64,000 bases of DNA from Kibdelosporangium aridum (GTDB taxonomy: Bacteria; Actinomycetota; Actinomycetes; Mycobacteriales; Pseudonocardiaceae), in contig NZ_FWXV01000002.1 in the NCBI RefSeq assembly GCF_900176515.1, forward strand, positions 1,116,001-1,180,000. Direction: 5' to 3'. Below the pieces are notes generated by a model that saw only the letters and a list, made by a program, of their open reading frames with translations, was not told the origin of the DNA and did not search any database. Both the position numbers and the translations under genes were made by a program. Shown piece by piece: positions 55,353-63,863 of this stretch. Position 1 is the stretch's first letter. Every line of letters starts with the position of its first letter.

Positions 55353-55720
55353 GCCGCCACTCGGGTCCTGCTGTGGCGCCACCGAACGTACGCACCGACG
55401 TAGGAAATGACGAGAACCACCACCGCTAGCACTGCTACCACCGGCAACAGGTTACGCGGGATCAAATCGTCGTAGATGTAGTACTCGTTGAAGCCGCCCG
55501 GCAACGACCCGAGGCCCTGCTGATGTCGGAAGTAGTCCTCGAGCGCGGTCAGCGGGCACGGCAGGCCGGGGATGACGTTGACCGCGACGCCCCAAGCCGC
55601 GAAGAAGACGTGGACGAAGATGGATTTCGGCCACCACCAGGCCAGAAACCCGCCCAACCCGATGTAGAGCAGTGACGCGAAGTGCACCACAACAGTTACA
55701 TCGGCCAAGAACGCAGCCAC
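55349..55720 (-). CDS. DUF2784 membrane protein
   Basis: The 123-aa protein has four hydrophobic segments and the DUF2784 motifs GGFLAWWWPKSIFVHVFFAAWGVAVNVIPGLPCPLTALEDYFR. It is coupled to the SpoU methyltransferase. Function unknown. A homologue sits in the same place in mycobacteria. Confidence 0.88.
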   Translation of the reverse strand: MAAFLADVTVVVHFASLLYIGLGGFLAWWWPKSIFVHVFFAAWGVAVNVIPGLPCPLTALEDYFRHQQGLGSLPGGFNEYYIYDDLIPRNLLPVVAVLAVVVLVISYVGAYVRWRHSRTRVAA

Positions 55721-55799
55721 TCGACCTCACCGCCCCTGCCAAGTCCCTGTTTCCAGTCTGGCCTTGTGGGAGCGGGAAAGGCAACTGTCTTCGCAGGTG

Positions 55800-55827
55800 G
55801 TGGGGCTGCCGCAGGTAGCAGCCCCAC
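55800..55827 (-). terminator. Hairpin terminator of pyrE
   Basis: A perfect 10-bp stem GTGGGGCTGC / GCAGCCCCAC with an 8-nt loop lies six bases beyond the pyrE stop codon. Confidence 0.8.
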
Positions 55828-55833
55828 TGGCGG

Positions 55834-56385
55834 CTACAGCCCGAGGTCGTCCAGTCCCAGCAGGTAGCGGTACTTCAGGCCGGCCGCTTCGATGGCTTCC
55901 TTCGCCCCGGTCGCCCGGTCGACGACCGTGACCACGCCGACGACCTCCGCACCGGCCTCCCGCAGGGCCTCGACAGCGGTCAGGACGCTGCTGCCGGTCG
56001 TCGAGGTGTCCTCGACCGCGAGCACCCGCTGGCCGGCGACCTCGATGCCCTCGATCCGCCGCTGCATCCCGTGTTCCTTGGCGGCCTTGCGGACCACGAA
56101 CGCGTCGAGCACGTCCCCCTGCGCCGCGGCCGCGTGCATCATCGCGCACGCCACCGGGTCGGCACCGAGCGTCAGACCGCCCGCGGCCACGTAGTCCCAG
56201 TCGGCGGTGAGCTGGCGCAGCAGCTTGCCGATCAGGGGTGCGGCCGCGTGCTGCAGCGTCGCCCGGCGCAGGTCGACGTAGTAGTCGGCCTCCTTGCCGG
56301 ACGAGAGAGTCACACGACCGCGGACAACAGCCAGCTCGGTGATGAGCCTGGCGAGTTCGGACTTGGCGTTCTGGTCAACGAGCAC
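55834..56385 (-). CDS. pyrE: Orotate phosphoribosyltransferase
   Basis: The 183-aa enzyme has the PRPP-binding motif VLAVEDTSTTGSSVLTAVEAL and SSGKEADYYVDLRRATL with the flexible RKAAKEHGMQRRIEG loop. It makes OMP from orotate in pyrimidine synthesis. The GTG at 56385 has GGGTGAGG upstream. Confidence 0.95.
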   Translation of the reverse strand: MLVDQNAKSELARLITELAVVRGRVTLSSGKEADYYVDLRRATLQHAAAPLIGKLLRQLTADWDYVAAGGLTLGADPVACAMMHAAAAQGDVLDAFVVRKAAKEHGMQRRIEGIEVAGQRVLAVEDTSTTGSSVLTAVEALREAGAEVVGVVTVVDRATGAKEAIEAAGLKYRYLLGLDDLGL

Positions 56386-56521
56386 AAGGCCTCACCCTAA
56401 AACACGATCGAGGATTCGTAGTGGCGGACGCATAAGACGTTCGCCACTCCCACCGACCAGCACACCAGAACAGTCCACTATAGACAGGTGATGGTCGTGT
56501 TGTGGCGCAAGGGAAATCGGC

Positions 56522-57325
56522 TCAGCCGAAGCCCCGGTCGTCCTGCTTCAGTGCCGTGTCGATCGCCAGGCCCGCCGCCACCACCAGGCTCGCGAGCGGG
56601 TTCTGCAGCTGACGGTGGATCTGCACCACGTAGTTGTCCGCCGTGGTGAACATCGTCTTGGCGAAGCCCTCCCAGGTCTTGGTGATCCGGGCGATCTCCT
56701 GGCCGGTGTGGTCGTGCACCATGAAGTTCCACGCTCGCCAGTTCTCCGCGCGGATCCCACCGATCTGCTGGCCGTTGACCACGAAGCCGAAGTTGATCTT
56801 CCCGACCATGTTCTCCTGCACGATCTCGCCGATCGGCTGACCGTTGGGGTACTCGACGACGATCCGGGACTTGAAGACCTTCCGCGGCCTGGTCAGCACC
56901 AGCAGCGGCTGGCCGGTCAGGTCACGCACCTCCAGCCGGTGCGTCATGAACTGGTCGACGCTGGCGAAGAACCGGACCGCCTTCTTCAACGCGCTCTGGC
57001 CGACCTGCACCACCGTGCCCAGCTGTCTGCCGTGCTGATCGAAGACGGTGTACTCGTTGGCCATCTCGATCAGCTTGACCTTCTGGTTGACCACCAGAAC
57101 CGGCTCGGTGAACAGCGTCCCGCCGCCGCCGTGCACCGGTCCGACGCCTGCTTGCTGCTGGACCTGCTGTTGCACCCGTGACGGGTCTTGCTGCCCGCCC
57201 AGCTCCAGCTCGAACACACTCGCGTCCGTCTTCTGCTGGGTGTGGTTCGTCCACTGTGTACCGTCCCACCACCGCAGCACCGGGGATCCGGGGCGTTCGG
57301 GGTACCAGCCAGGCGGTTGGCTCAT
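56522..57325 (-). CDS. Scramblase/LURP-one-like protein with DUF2510 domain
   Basis: The 267-aa protein starts with a DUF2510 unit ([24 protein letters not shown]) and a Gln-rich linker. The main domain has VNQKVKLIEMANEYTVFDQHGRQLG, SVDQFMTHRLEVRDLTGQPLLVLTRPRKVFKSRIVV and a C-terminal hydrophobic helix, as in phospholipid scramblase/LURP-one-related proteins. The ATG at 57325 has AAAGGA upstream. Role probably membrane-associated, otherwise unknown. Confidence 0.82.
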   Translation of the reverse strand: MSQPPGWYPERPGSPVLRWWDGTQWTNHTQQKTDASVFELELGGQQDPSRVQQQVQQQAGVGPVHGGGGTLFTEPVLVVNQKVKLIEMANEYTVFDQHGRQLGTVVQVGQSALKKAVRFFASVDQFMTHRLEVRDLTGQPLLVLTRPRKVFKSRIVVEYPNGQPIGEIVQENMVGKINFGFVVNGQQIGGIRAENWRAWNFMVHDHTGQEIARITKTWEGFAKTMFTTADNYVVQIHRQLQNPLASLVVAAGLAIDTALKQDDRGFG

Positions 57326-57338
57326 TTTCGTTGTCCTT

Positions 57339-58115
57339 TCACGTACGGCCCCGGCCGAGACCGGCTTCAAGCTTGCGCAGCACACCGTGCGGCAGCAACC
57401 GGGTCACGCCGACCAGCACCTTGTACTGCCATCCAGGGATCGACCGGACACGCCCGTGCGCAAGGTCCGTCATGCACTCGTTGACCACTTGCTCCGCGGA
57501 CAGCCACATGAAGTTCGGGAACGTCTGCTTCTCGTCGCCCGCGCGGTCGTGGAACTCCGTCCGGGTGAACCCGGGGATCAACGCCATCACGCGTACTCCG
57601 GTGCCCTTCAAGGCCATTCCGATGCCTTCGGAGAACGCCGTCACGTAGGACTTGGTCGCGCCGTACGTGGGACCGGTGGCGGGGAAGAAGCCCGCGATGC
57701 TGGAGACGTTGATGACCGCGCCACGGCCGCGTTCGAGCATGCCGGGGATCGCCGCCCTGGTCAGCCGGAGCACGCTGGTCACGTTCACGTCCAACTGGCC
57801 TTGCATCCAGTCGACCGACACGTCCTCGAACCGGCCGCGGGTGCCGAACCCGGCGTTGTTCACGAGGATGTCGACCGGGTCGCCAGTACCGGAGCTGAGC
57901 CGCTGCTCGACGGCGAGCCGTCCATCCTGCTTGGACAGATCGGCGGGCAGGACCTCGGTTTCGACGCCGTACTTCGCCTTGATCTGCGCGGCAACCTCGT
58001 GCAGGCGCGGTTCGGTGCGGGCCACGAGAACGACGTTGTGGCCGTCCTTGGCCAGCCGGTGGACGAAAGCGTTGCCGATACCGGCGGTGGCGCCGGTGAC
58101 TAGAGCAGTTGGCAT
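57339..58115 (-). CDS. Short-chain dehydrogenase/reductase
   Basis: The 258-aa SDR begins PTALVTGATAGIGNAFVHRLAK with NNAGFGTRG, NVSSIAGFFPATGPTYGATKSYVTAFS (Ser, Tyr, Lys catalytic set). It belongs to the DltE/SDR-type group common in actinomycetes. The C-terminus is basic with a hydrophobic patch. It lies 13 bp upstream of the scramblase-like gene on the same strand. Confidence 0.92.
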   Translation of the reverse strand: MPTALVTGATAGIGNAFVHRLAKDGHNVVLVARTEPRLHEVAAQIKAKYGVETEVLPADLSKQDGRLAVEQRLSSGTGDPVDILVNNAGFGTRGRFEDVSVDWMQGQLDVNVTSVLRLTRAAIPGMLERGRGAVINVSSIAGFFPATGPTYGATKSYVTAFSEGIGMALKGTGVRVMALIPGFTRTEFHDRAGDEKQTFPNFMWLSAEQVVNECMTDLAHGRVRSIPGWQYKVLVGVTRLLPHGVLRKLEAGLGRGRT

Positions 58116-58124
58116 GCGGCCAAG

Positions 58125-58820
58125 CTACTGGCCGTGGCGTCCCGGCGGGAGTTGGGCGGTGCCATCACCTGAAGATTGTTCATCGTCCTCGAACGGGTCG
58201 ACCACGTCCGCGACTTCACCGAGGCTACGCAGCAGACGCTCCAACCGTGACGGGTTGGCGTTGACGGGCGCCGCGGCGAGGACCCAGCCGTCCTCGACCC
58301 ACGCGACCATCACGTCCGGGCCCACTTCCTCGGAGGCGTCAACCAGGTCCGGCGTGATCAGGGCCCTGGCCTTGGCCAGATCCGAGACGAACGCGTAGCG
58401 CTGGCCGACCGGGCCGAGCAGTTCGGGCATGTGCTCCTGCTCGAACGGAACACTCGGCAGCCACAGCTCCACCACGACCTCGTGCTTGCGGCGGCATTGC
58501 ACCGCCGCGATCACCGCGCTGACGCGGCCGCCGTTGTCGAGGTCGAAGACGTAGACCCGGCGCCTGCCGTCCGCGGTGAAGGTCGAACCGGCCACCACGT
58601 CACGGGCGATGCCGCCGCCGTAGTACGCCAGCGCACCGCCTTCCCATTGGGTCGGCAGGACGTTGTCCGTCTCGGTGAACTGCCAGCCGCGTAATGCGGC
58701 CCAACGGCGGCGTTCCCGGTTGCGCGAAGTCCGAACGGCACGGTCGCGAGCGAGCAGGGCGGCGCCACCGAGAGCCGCGAGTGCGGCCACGGCGAACCAG
58801 ATCCACGCGGGGATGCCCAC
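58125..58820 (-). CDS. Membrane-anchored conserved protein
   Basis: The 231-aa protein has an N-terminal membrane anchor (MGIPAWIWFAVAALAALGGAALL), then a soluble domain (RRRWAALRGWQFTETDN, VVAGSTFTADGRRRVYVFDLDNGG, VELWLPSVPFEQEHMPELLG). A membrane protein occupies the equivalent place between pyrE and clpB in mycobacteria (Rv0383c from memory). Function unknown. Confidence 0.7.
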   Translation of the reverse strand: MGIPAWIWFAVAALAALGGAALLARDRAVRTSRNRERRRWAALRGWQFTETDNVLPTQWEGGALAYYGGGIARDVVAGSTFTADGRRRVYVFDLDNGGRVSAVIAAVQCRRKHEVVVELWLPSVPFEQEHMPELLGPVGQRYAFVSDLAKARALITPDLVDASEEVGPDVMVAWVEDGWVLAAAPVNANPSRLERLLRSLGEVADVVDPFEDDEQSSGDGTAQLPPGRHGQ

Positions 58821-58870
58821 CAGTCAGAGACTAGCGGACATCGGGAGTGAGGATCATTTGGCAGCCGACG

Positions 58871-58972
58871 CGTGTCCACCGCGGCCGAACCGGAACGTGC
58901 GTTTCCCGGTGCCACAAAGGCCGACACACCGTGCCGCGAAGTGCGACACGGTGTGTCGGAACGGTGGACACG
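58871..58972. repeat. Nested palindromic element at the 3' end of clpB
   Basis: Outer arms CGTGTCCACCG (58871-58881) and CGGTGGACACG (58962-58972) are perfect reverse complements. Inside lies a second perfect 13-bp stem (58921-58933 and 58947-58959) and the word GTGCCACAAAGG. It shares motifs with 4285-4400 and 4464-4529 and ends three bases before the clpB stop. It probably terminates clpB. Confidence 0.75.
58921..58959 (-). terminator. Strong hairpin terminator of clpB
   Basis: A perfect 13-bp stem CCGACACACCGTG / CACGGTGTGTCGG with a 13-nt loop lies 16 bases beyond the clpB stop codon, inside the nested palindrome. Confidence 0.75.
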
Positions 58973-58974
58973 GC

Positions 58975-61560
58975 TTACGCGGCCCGGGTCACCACCAGGC
59001 CCGTCGAATCGTCCGTCACGTCCACATTGACCTTGTTTCCGTCGGTGATCTCGCCGGCCAGCAGCTTCTTCGCCAGCTGGTCGCCGATCGCCGAGGAGAC
59101 CAGGCGCCGCAACGGGCGTGCGCCGTAGACCGGGTCGAACCCGTTGAGGGCCAACCAATCACGAGCCGACGGGGTGACGTCGAGGGTCAGCCTGCGCTGG
59201 GACAGCCTGCGGCTCAGCCGGTCGATCTGGATGTCCACGATCGAGGTCAGTTCCTCGGTCGCCAGCTGGTGGAAGACCACGACGTCGTCCAGCCGGTTGA
59301 GGAACTCCGGCTTGAAGTGCCGTTGCACCACCGACAGCACCGCGTCCTTGCGCTGCTGCTCGGTCAACGTCCCGTCCGCAATCGCTTGCGAGCCCAGGTT
59401 GGAGGTCATCACCAGGATCGTGTTGCGGAAGTCGACCGTGCGGCCTTGGCCGTCGGTCAGCCTGCCGTCGTCGAGCACCTGCAGCAGCACGTCGAACACG
59501 TCCGGGTGAGCCTTCTCGACCTCGTCGAGCAGCACGACGCTGTATGGGCGCCGCCGCACTGACTCGGTCAGCTGGCCGCCCTGGTCGTAACCGACGTAGC
59601 CGGGCGGGGCACCGACGAGCCGCGCCACCGAGTGCTTCTCGGCGTACTCGCTCATGTCGATGCGGATCATTGCCCGCTCGTCGTCGAACAGGAACTCCGC
59701 CAGCGCCTTGGCCAGCTCGGTCTTGCCGACCCCGGTCGGGCCAAGGAACAGGAACGACCCAGTCGGCCGGTCCGGGTCCGCGACTCCGGCACGCGAGCGG
59801 CGGACCGCGTCGGACACCACGCGCACGGCCTCGGCCTGGCCGACGACCCGCCTGCTGAGCTCGTCCTCCATCCGCAGCAGCTTCGCGGTCTCGCCTTCGA
59901 GCATCCGGCCCGCCGGGATGCCGGTCCACGCGGACACGACCTCGGCGACGTCGTCCGGGCCGACCTCTTCCTTGAGCATCACGGTCTCGGTCTTGGTCGA
60001 CTCCGTGGCTGCCTCGAGCTCCTTCTCCAGCGCGGGAATCCGGCCGTAGCGCAGCTCAGCGGCCCTGCCGAGGTCGCCGTCGCGCTCGGCACGCTCCGAC
60101 TCGCCACGCAGGTTCTCCAGCTGTTCCTTCAGCTCACGGGTCTTCTCGATCGAGCCCTTCTCGTTCTGCCACCTCGCGGTCAGCGCGGACAGGGCCTCAC
60201 GCTTCTCGGCCAGTTCGGCACGCAACGCCGAAAGCCGCTGCTTGGACGCCGGGTCCTCCTCCTTGGCCAGCGCCATCTCCTCGATCTCCAGGCGCCGCAC
60301 GGCCCGTTCGACCTCGTCGATCTCGACCGGCCGGGAGTCGATCTCCATCCGCAGCCGGGACGCGGCCTCGTCGATCAGGTCGATCGCCTTGTCCGGCAGG
60401 AACCGGGCGGTGATGTAGCGGTCGGAGAGGGCCGCCGCGGACACCAGAGCGGCGTCGGTGATCCGGACACCGTGGTGCACCTCGTAGCGCTCCTTGAGGC
60501 CACGCAGGATGCCGATGGTGTCCTCGACAGTCGGCTCGCCGACGAGCACCTGCTGGAACCGGCGCTCCAGCGCGGGGTCCTTCTCGATGTGCTCGCGGTA
60601 CTCGTCCAACGTGGTGGCACCGACCATGCGCAGCTCGCCACGGGCCAGCATCGGCTTGATCATGTTGCCGGCGTCCATCGCGCCCTCACCGGTCGCGCCC
60701 GCGCCGACGATGGTGTGCAGCTCGTCGATGAACGTGACCACCTGGCCTGCGGAGTCGGTGATCTCCTTGAGCACGGCCTTGAGCCGCTCCTCGAACTCAC
60801 CGCGGAACTTCGCACCGGCCACCATCGAGCCGAGGTCCAGAGCGACGACTCGCTTGCCACGCAAGGATTCCGGCACGTCACCGGCGATGATGCGCTGAGC
60901 GAGGCCTTCCACGATGGCGGTCTTGCCGACACCGGGCTCACCGATCAGCACCGGGTTGTTCTTGGTACGACGGGAAAGCACCTGCACAACGCGGCGGATC
61001 TCGGCGTCGCGGCCGATCACCGGGTCGAGCTCGCCCTTGCGCGCCCGGTCGGTGAGGTCGACGCCGTACTTCTCCAGCGCCTGGTAGGTGCCCTCGGGGT
61101 CTGGGCTGGTCACCCGGGCGGAGCCGCGAACCTTGGTGAACGCGTCCTTGAGGGCTTCGGGGGTCGCACCGTGCCTGCGCAGCAGCTCACCGACCGGGCC
61201 ACGCTCGTAGGCAAGGCCGTACAGGACGTGCTCGGTGGAGACGTATTCGTCGCCCATCTCGGTCGCGAGCTTCTGCGCCTGGCTCAGCGACCGGGCTGCC
61301 TGGCCGTTCAGGTTCGGCGTCGACACGGTCGCGCCGGTAGCCGACGGCAGACTCGCGACGATCTTCTCCAGTTCCTTGCCGATCACCGCAGGATCCGCCC
61401 CGACCGCCGTCAGCAGCGGCGCCGTCAGCCCGTCACCCTGCGCGAGCAGGGCAGCGAGCAGGTGCGCCGGCGAGACGTCCGGGTTCCCGGCGACCGTGGC
61501 CGCCTGAACCGCGGCGGAGACCGCCTGCTGGGTCTTCGTGGTCGGGTTGAATGCGTCCAT
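58975..61560 (-). CDS. clpB: ATP-dependent disaggregase ClpB
   Basis: The 861-aa Hsp100 has the N-domain (residues 1-145), AAA1 with Walker [10 protein letters not shown] (about 206), the coiled-coil middle domain (about 400-520), AAA2 with [14 protein letters not shown] (about 605) and the C-terminal small domain. With DnaK it dissolves protein aggregates after heat stress. The ATG at 61560 starts [14 protein letters not shown], as usual. A HAIR-like repressor site lies 76 bp upstream. Confidence 0.97.
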   Translation of the reverse strand: MDAFNPTTKTQQAVSAAVQAATVAGNPDVSPAHLLAALLAQGDGLTAPLLTAVGADPAVIGKELEKIVASLPSATGATVSTPNLNGQAARSLSQAQKLATEMGDEYVSTEHVLYGLAYERGPVGELLRRHGATPEALKDAFTKVRGSARVTSPDPEGTYQALEKYGVDLTDRARKGELDPVIGRDAEIRRVVQVLSRRTKNNPVLIGEPGVGKTAIVEGLAQRIIAGDVPESLRGKRVVALDLGSMVAGAKFRGEFEERLKAVLKEITDSAGQVVTFIDELHTIVGAGATGEGAMDAGNMIKPMLARGELRMVGATTLDEYREHIEKDPALERRFQQVLVGEPTVEDTIGILRGLKERYEVHHGVRITDAALVSAAALSDRYITARFLPDKAIDLIDEAASRLRMEIDSRPVEIDEVERAVRRLEIEEMALAKEEDPASKQRLSALRAELAEKREALSALTARWQNEKGSIEKTRELKEQLENLRGESERAERDGDLGRAAELRYGRIPALEKELEAATESTKTETVMLKEEVGPDDVAEVVSAWTGIPAGRMLEGETAKLLRMEDELSRRVVGQAEAVRVVSDAVRRSRAGVADPDRPTGSFLFLGPTGVGKTELAKALAEFLFDDERAMIRIDMSEYAEKHSVARLVGAPPGYVGYDQGGQLTESVRRRPYSVVLLDEVEKAHPDVFDVLLQVLDDGRLTDGQGRTVDFRNTILVMTSNLGSQAIADGTLTEQQRKDAVLSVVQRHFKPEFLNRLDDVVVFHQLATEELTSIVDIQIDRLSRRLSQRRLTLDVTPSARDWLALNGFDPVYGARPLRRLVSSAIGDQLAKKLLAGEITDGNKVNVDVTDDSTGLVVTRAA

Positions 61561-61635
61561 CCCTCACCTCAGTACGCGTTGATGCCCTTGTGCCAGCTTC
61601 CCGCAGAAGCTGTCGTAATGCTTAACGTCAGAAAA

Positions 61636-61656
61636 GTTGAGCCTGTTCCGCTCAAC
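61636..61656. promoter_or_regulatory. HAIR-like HspR operator upstream of clpB
   Basis: GTTGAGC-N7-GCTCAAC is a perfect 7-7-7 inverted repeat close to the HAIR consensus CTTGAGT-N7-ACTCAAG. It lies about 76 bp upstream of the clpB start, the usual place for HspR to repress heat-shock genes in actinomycetes. Confidence 0.75.
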
Positions 61657-61684
61657 CCAGTTTCACTCACATGTACCAACGCGG

Positions 61685-61735
61685 TTGTCCACACGAAGTG
61701 CCCAGTTGTCCACAAACCGCAGGTCGCTATCCACA
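61685..61735. promoter_or_regulatory. Phased array of three DnaA boxes
   Basis: TTGTCCACA occurs at 61685-61693 and 61706-61714, and CTATCCACA at 61727-61735, all in the same orientation and spaced exactly 21 bp start to start. TTGTCCACA is the actinomycete DnaA-box consensus; CTATCCACA matches the classical TTATCCACA box except in its first base. No dnaA or oriC genes are near, so this is a regulatory or titration site, not the origin. Confidence 0.7.
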
Positions 61736-61801
61736 GCCCGCCGAGATGACGAAATGATCAAGCGGCCGTCCGGGTGTAACCGGTTTCGACCTGGGTGACC
61801 C

Positions 61802-62248
61802 TCAGCTCGACAGCCGGCTCCGCAAGGCGGCGTTGATCCGCTCCAGGTGCTCGGTGGCGGCTGTGACCTCGTCGGCGTCCCAGTCGCTCAGCGCCTCGGC
61901 CATGGCGTCCACCTGGCGCTGACGCCACTGTTCGAGGACCTTCTCGCCCTCCGGCGTCACGCTCAGCAAGGCGGCGCGGCGGTCCTCAGGTGCACGGCGG
62001 CGCTCGATCAGGCCGAGCTTCTCAAGCTGAGCGGCCTGCCTGCTGACCACGGACGCGTCGACGAAACGCAGTTCGGCGAGATCGGAGACCCGAGATTCGC
62101 CCCGGTAGGCCAGTTCGGCGAGCAGCTTGCCCGCGCCAGGCTGCACCCTGGTCTCTTCCCAGCTGCGCATGGTGGTGGCGTGCTGGACCTCCATCAACGA
62201 CCGGACCTGCCGGATCAAGCCGATGTAGTCCTCGGGAGTGGGCTTCAT
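61802..62248 (-). CDS. MarR family transcriptional regulator
   Basis: The 148-aa winged-helix protein has the MarR core: ESRVSDLAELRFVDASVVSRQAAQLEKLGLIERRRAPEDRRAALLSVTPEG. A GGTGGAGG site precedes the ATG. It is the second of two MarR genes in tandem. An inverted repeat at 62268-62282 in front of it may be its operator. Confidence 0.9.
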   Translation of the reverse strand: MKPTPEDYIGLIRQVRSLMEVQHATTMRSWEETRVQPGAGKLLAELAYRGESRVSDLAELRFVDASVVSRQAAQLEKLGLIERRRAPEDRRAALLSVTPEGEKVLEQWRQRQVDAMAEALSDWDADEVTAATEHLERINAALRSRLSS

Positions 62249-62267
62249 CGCCGAACCTCCACCATTG

Positions 62268-62282
62268 GTTGCCTAATACAAC
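62268..62282. promoter_or_regulatory. Operator-like inverted repeat between the MarR genes
   Basis: GTTGCCTAATACAAC has GTTG/CAAC arms around a 7-bp AT-rich centre, a common form of MarR-family operators. It lies 19 bp upstream of the 61802-62248 gene start. Confidence 0.5.
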
Positions 62283-62290
62283 TATAGCGG

Positions 62291-62758
62291 CTAGAGGTCC
62301 TGATTCAGCTTGCCCAGCAGGGCGGAGAAGGTTGTGATCTCGTCGGTCGGCCAGCGGTCCAAGATCGCGTGCAACCGGGCGCGGCGGTCGTTGCGGACGG
62401 TGGCGAGACGCTCGGTGCCGCCGTCGGTGAGTTGGACCAGGCGAGCGCGGCCATCGTGTGGGTCGGCGACGCGCTCGACCAGCTCCAGCTCTTCGAGCCG
62501 GGCGATCTGGCGACTTATTGTCGACTTGTCCAAGCCGGTGCGCTCGACCACGTCGGCCGCGCGCACCGGCCCGATGTCACCGAGGTGCAAAAGCAGCGCG
62601 TAGCAGGCCGCGTCCAGCTCCGGGTGGACCCGGGCGGCCAGGCTCAACGAGATGCTGCGGGCCCGTCCGAACAGCACAGACAGCTCGCGCTCCAGTGCGC
62701 GCGTCGCGGACTCCCGGTCACCAGCTGGCTCATCTGGTGGCTTGGCCGCGCCGGTCAT
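62291..62758 (-). CDS. MarR family transcriptional regulator
   Basis: The 155-aa protein has the MarR DNA-binding core: PVRAADVVERTGLDKSTISRQIARLEELELVERVADPHDGRARLVQLTDGG, with helices for dimerisation on either side. It lies 42 bp upstream of a second MarR gene and downstream of the PPOX gene. Confidence 0.9.
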   Translation of the reverse strand: MTGAAKPPDEPAGDRESATRALERELSVLFGRARSISLSLAARVHPELDAACYALLLHLGDIGPVRAADVVERTGLDKSTISRQIARLEELELVERVADPHDGRARLVQLTDGGTERLATVRNDRRARLHAILDRWPTDEITTFSALLGKLNQDL

Positions 62759-62909
62759 TTACGCCTCGCAACACGCCCGGCGCCGCCCCGGCGATCACAG
62801 CACCCAACTGCTTCGCGGCGCCGGCTGCGTGGGGCGAGGTGGAAATGGCCGGCTTTCGGCGGCCAAGCCCGTCCGAGCGAAGCGAGGACAATTCGACACT
62901 GCGTGCTGT
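62759..62909. other. 150-bp intergenic region with hairpins
   Basis: It holds the end of the PPOX transcript and the promoter of the MarR gene. A GGCCG/CGGCC stem around 62848-62864 and a GAGCGAAGCGAGG word are visible. No coding frame was seen. Confidence 0.4.
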
Positions 62910-63683
62910 TCACTGCCCGGAAGTGTGCACCACCTGCTGCCATGGCTTCGGCGTGGCCTTCGCTGCGAAGTAGTCGCCGCCCTTGCGCTTGGCGTCGTCG
63001 GTGCCCCAGTCACGGGTCCGCTCGACCGGCTGCAGGTGCGGGATGTGCTTGCGGCAGTGGATGTAGGCCTCTTCCACCTCGACGACGACCCAGCGCTCGG
63101 GGGTGCGGCCACGGTCGTACTCGGCGGGGATGTCCGGGTGGCGGACGCGCATGTCGGCGTCCTCGACCACCCTGGCCCTGCCGTTGACGTGCAGGCCGAT
63201 CAGGTCGCGGACGAAGTCGACCATCAGGATCGCCAGGTGCGGGTTCTCACTGATGTTGCCGAGACTGGCGTGCACGCCGTTGCCCCGGTACTCCGGGTAG
63301 GCGATGTGCTTGGCGTCGAGCACCTGCAGGAAGCCTGGCGGACCCGCGCGGAACGACGAGTCACACTCGCCCTTGGCGTCCGCGCTGGCGATGAAGGCCA
63401 TCTCCATCCGGCCGATGAACTCGATCATCGCCTCGTTGAGGTGGTCGAGCATCTGGTTGTCGTAGAACTTCTTGGCACGGTCGCGGCTGCCGAACGCACA
63501 CTGGAGGAGATGTTCACCACGCGAACCAGGCAAGTGATCAGACTCATGATCAGCGAGCGGATCGGCGATGTCGGTGCTCACGACCGCGAGATTCGGCCGT
63601 GACCGGGGTGGTGGCTCCGCCAGTTCGAGGTCCAGCAGGTGCGCCTCGGCGGTGCCGGTGGGGGTCGGGGTTGCGGAAGGCAC
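62910..63683 (-). CDS. PPOX-class flavoprotein (pyridoxamine phosphate oxidase family)
   Basis: The 257-aa protein has the split-barrel flavin fold: IEFIGRMEMAFIASADAKGECDSSFRAGPPGFLQVLDAKHIAYPEYRGNGVHASLGNISENPHLAILMVDF and the DLIGLHVNGRARVVED strand. The C-terminus (VEVEEAYIHCRKHIPHLQ) is typical of the PPOX subgroup found in actinomycetes. The exact reaction is unknown. The N-terminal 60 residues are poorly conserved. Confidence 0.85.
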   Translation of the reverse strand: MPSATPTPTGTAEAHLLDLELAEPPPRSRPNLAVVSTDIADPLADHESDHLPGSRGEHLLQCAFGSRDRAKKFYDNQMLDHLNEAMIEFIGRMEMAFIASADAKGECDSSFRAGPPGFLQVLDAKHIAYPEYRGNGVHASLGNISENPHLAILMVDFVRDLIGLHVNGRARVVEDADMRVRHPDIPAEYDRGRTPERWVVVEVEEAYIHCRKHIPHLQPVERTRDWGTDDAKRKGGDYFAAKATPKPWQQVVHTSGQ

Positions 63684-63863
63684 GCGCGTAACAGTTTCAT
63701 ATCAAGGGACGAGCGCCCAGCTCGGCCATCGGTTGTCCACCGGAAGAGGGAATACGGAGAACTTTCCGTCACGCACAAGTACACGAAGGTGGCATCAAGG
63801 CGGACATCTCACGAGAATCGGGTTACTGTCCAACCCTGTCGGGGGATGGATGCATGAGTAGAC

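Noticed and set aside
61685..61735. DnaA boxes as a replication origin
   Set aside because: Only three boxes, with no AT-rich unwinding region and no dnaA, dnaN or gyrase genes nearby; a regulatory or titration site fits better.
59632..61749. A long open frame of 705 codons on the plus strand across clpB
   Set aside because: It is the antisense shadow of clpB. GC-rich codon use keeps the opposite frame open, but its amino acid composition has no domain, and clpB is complete and certain.
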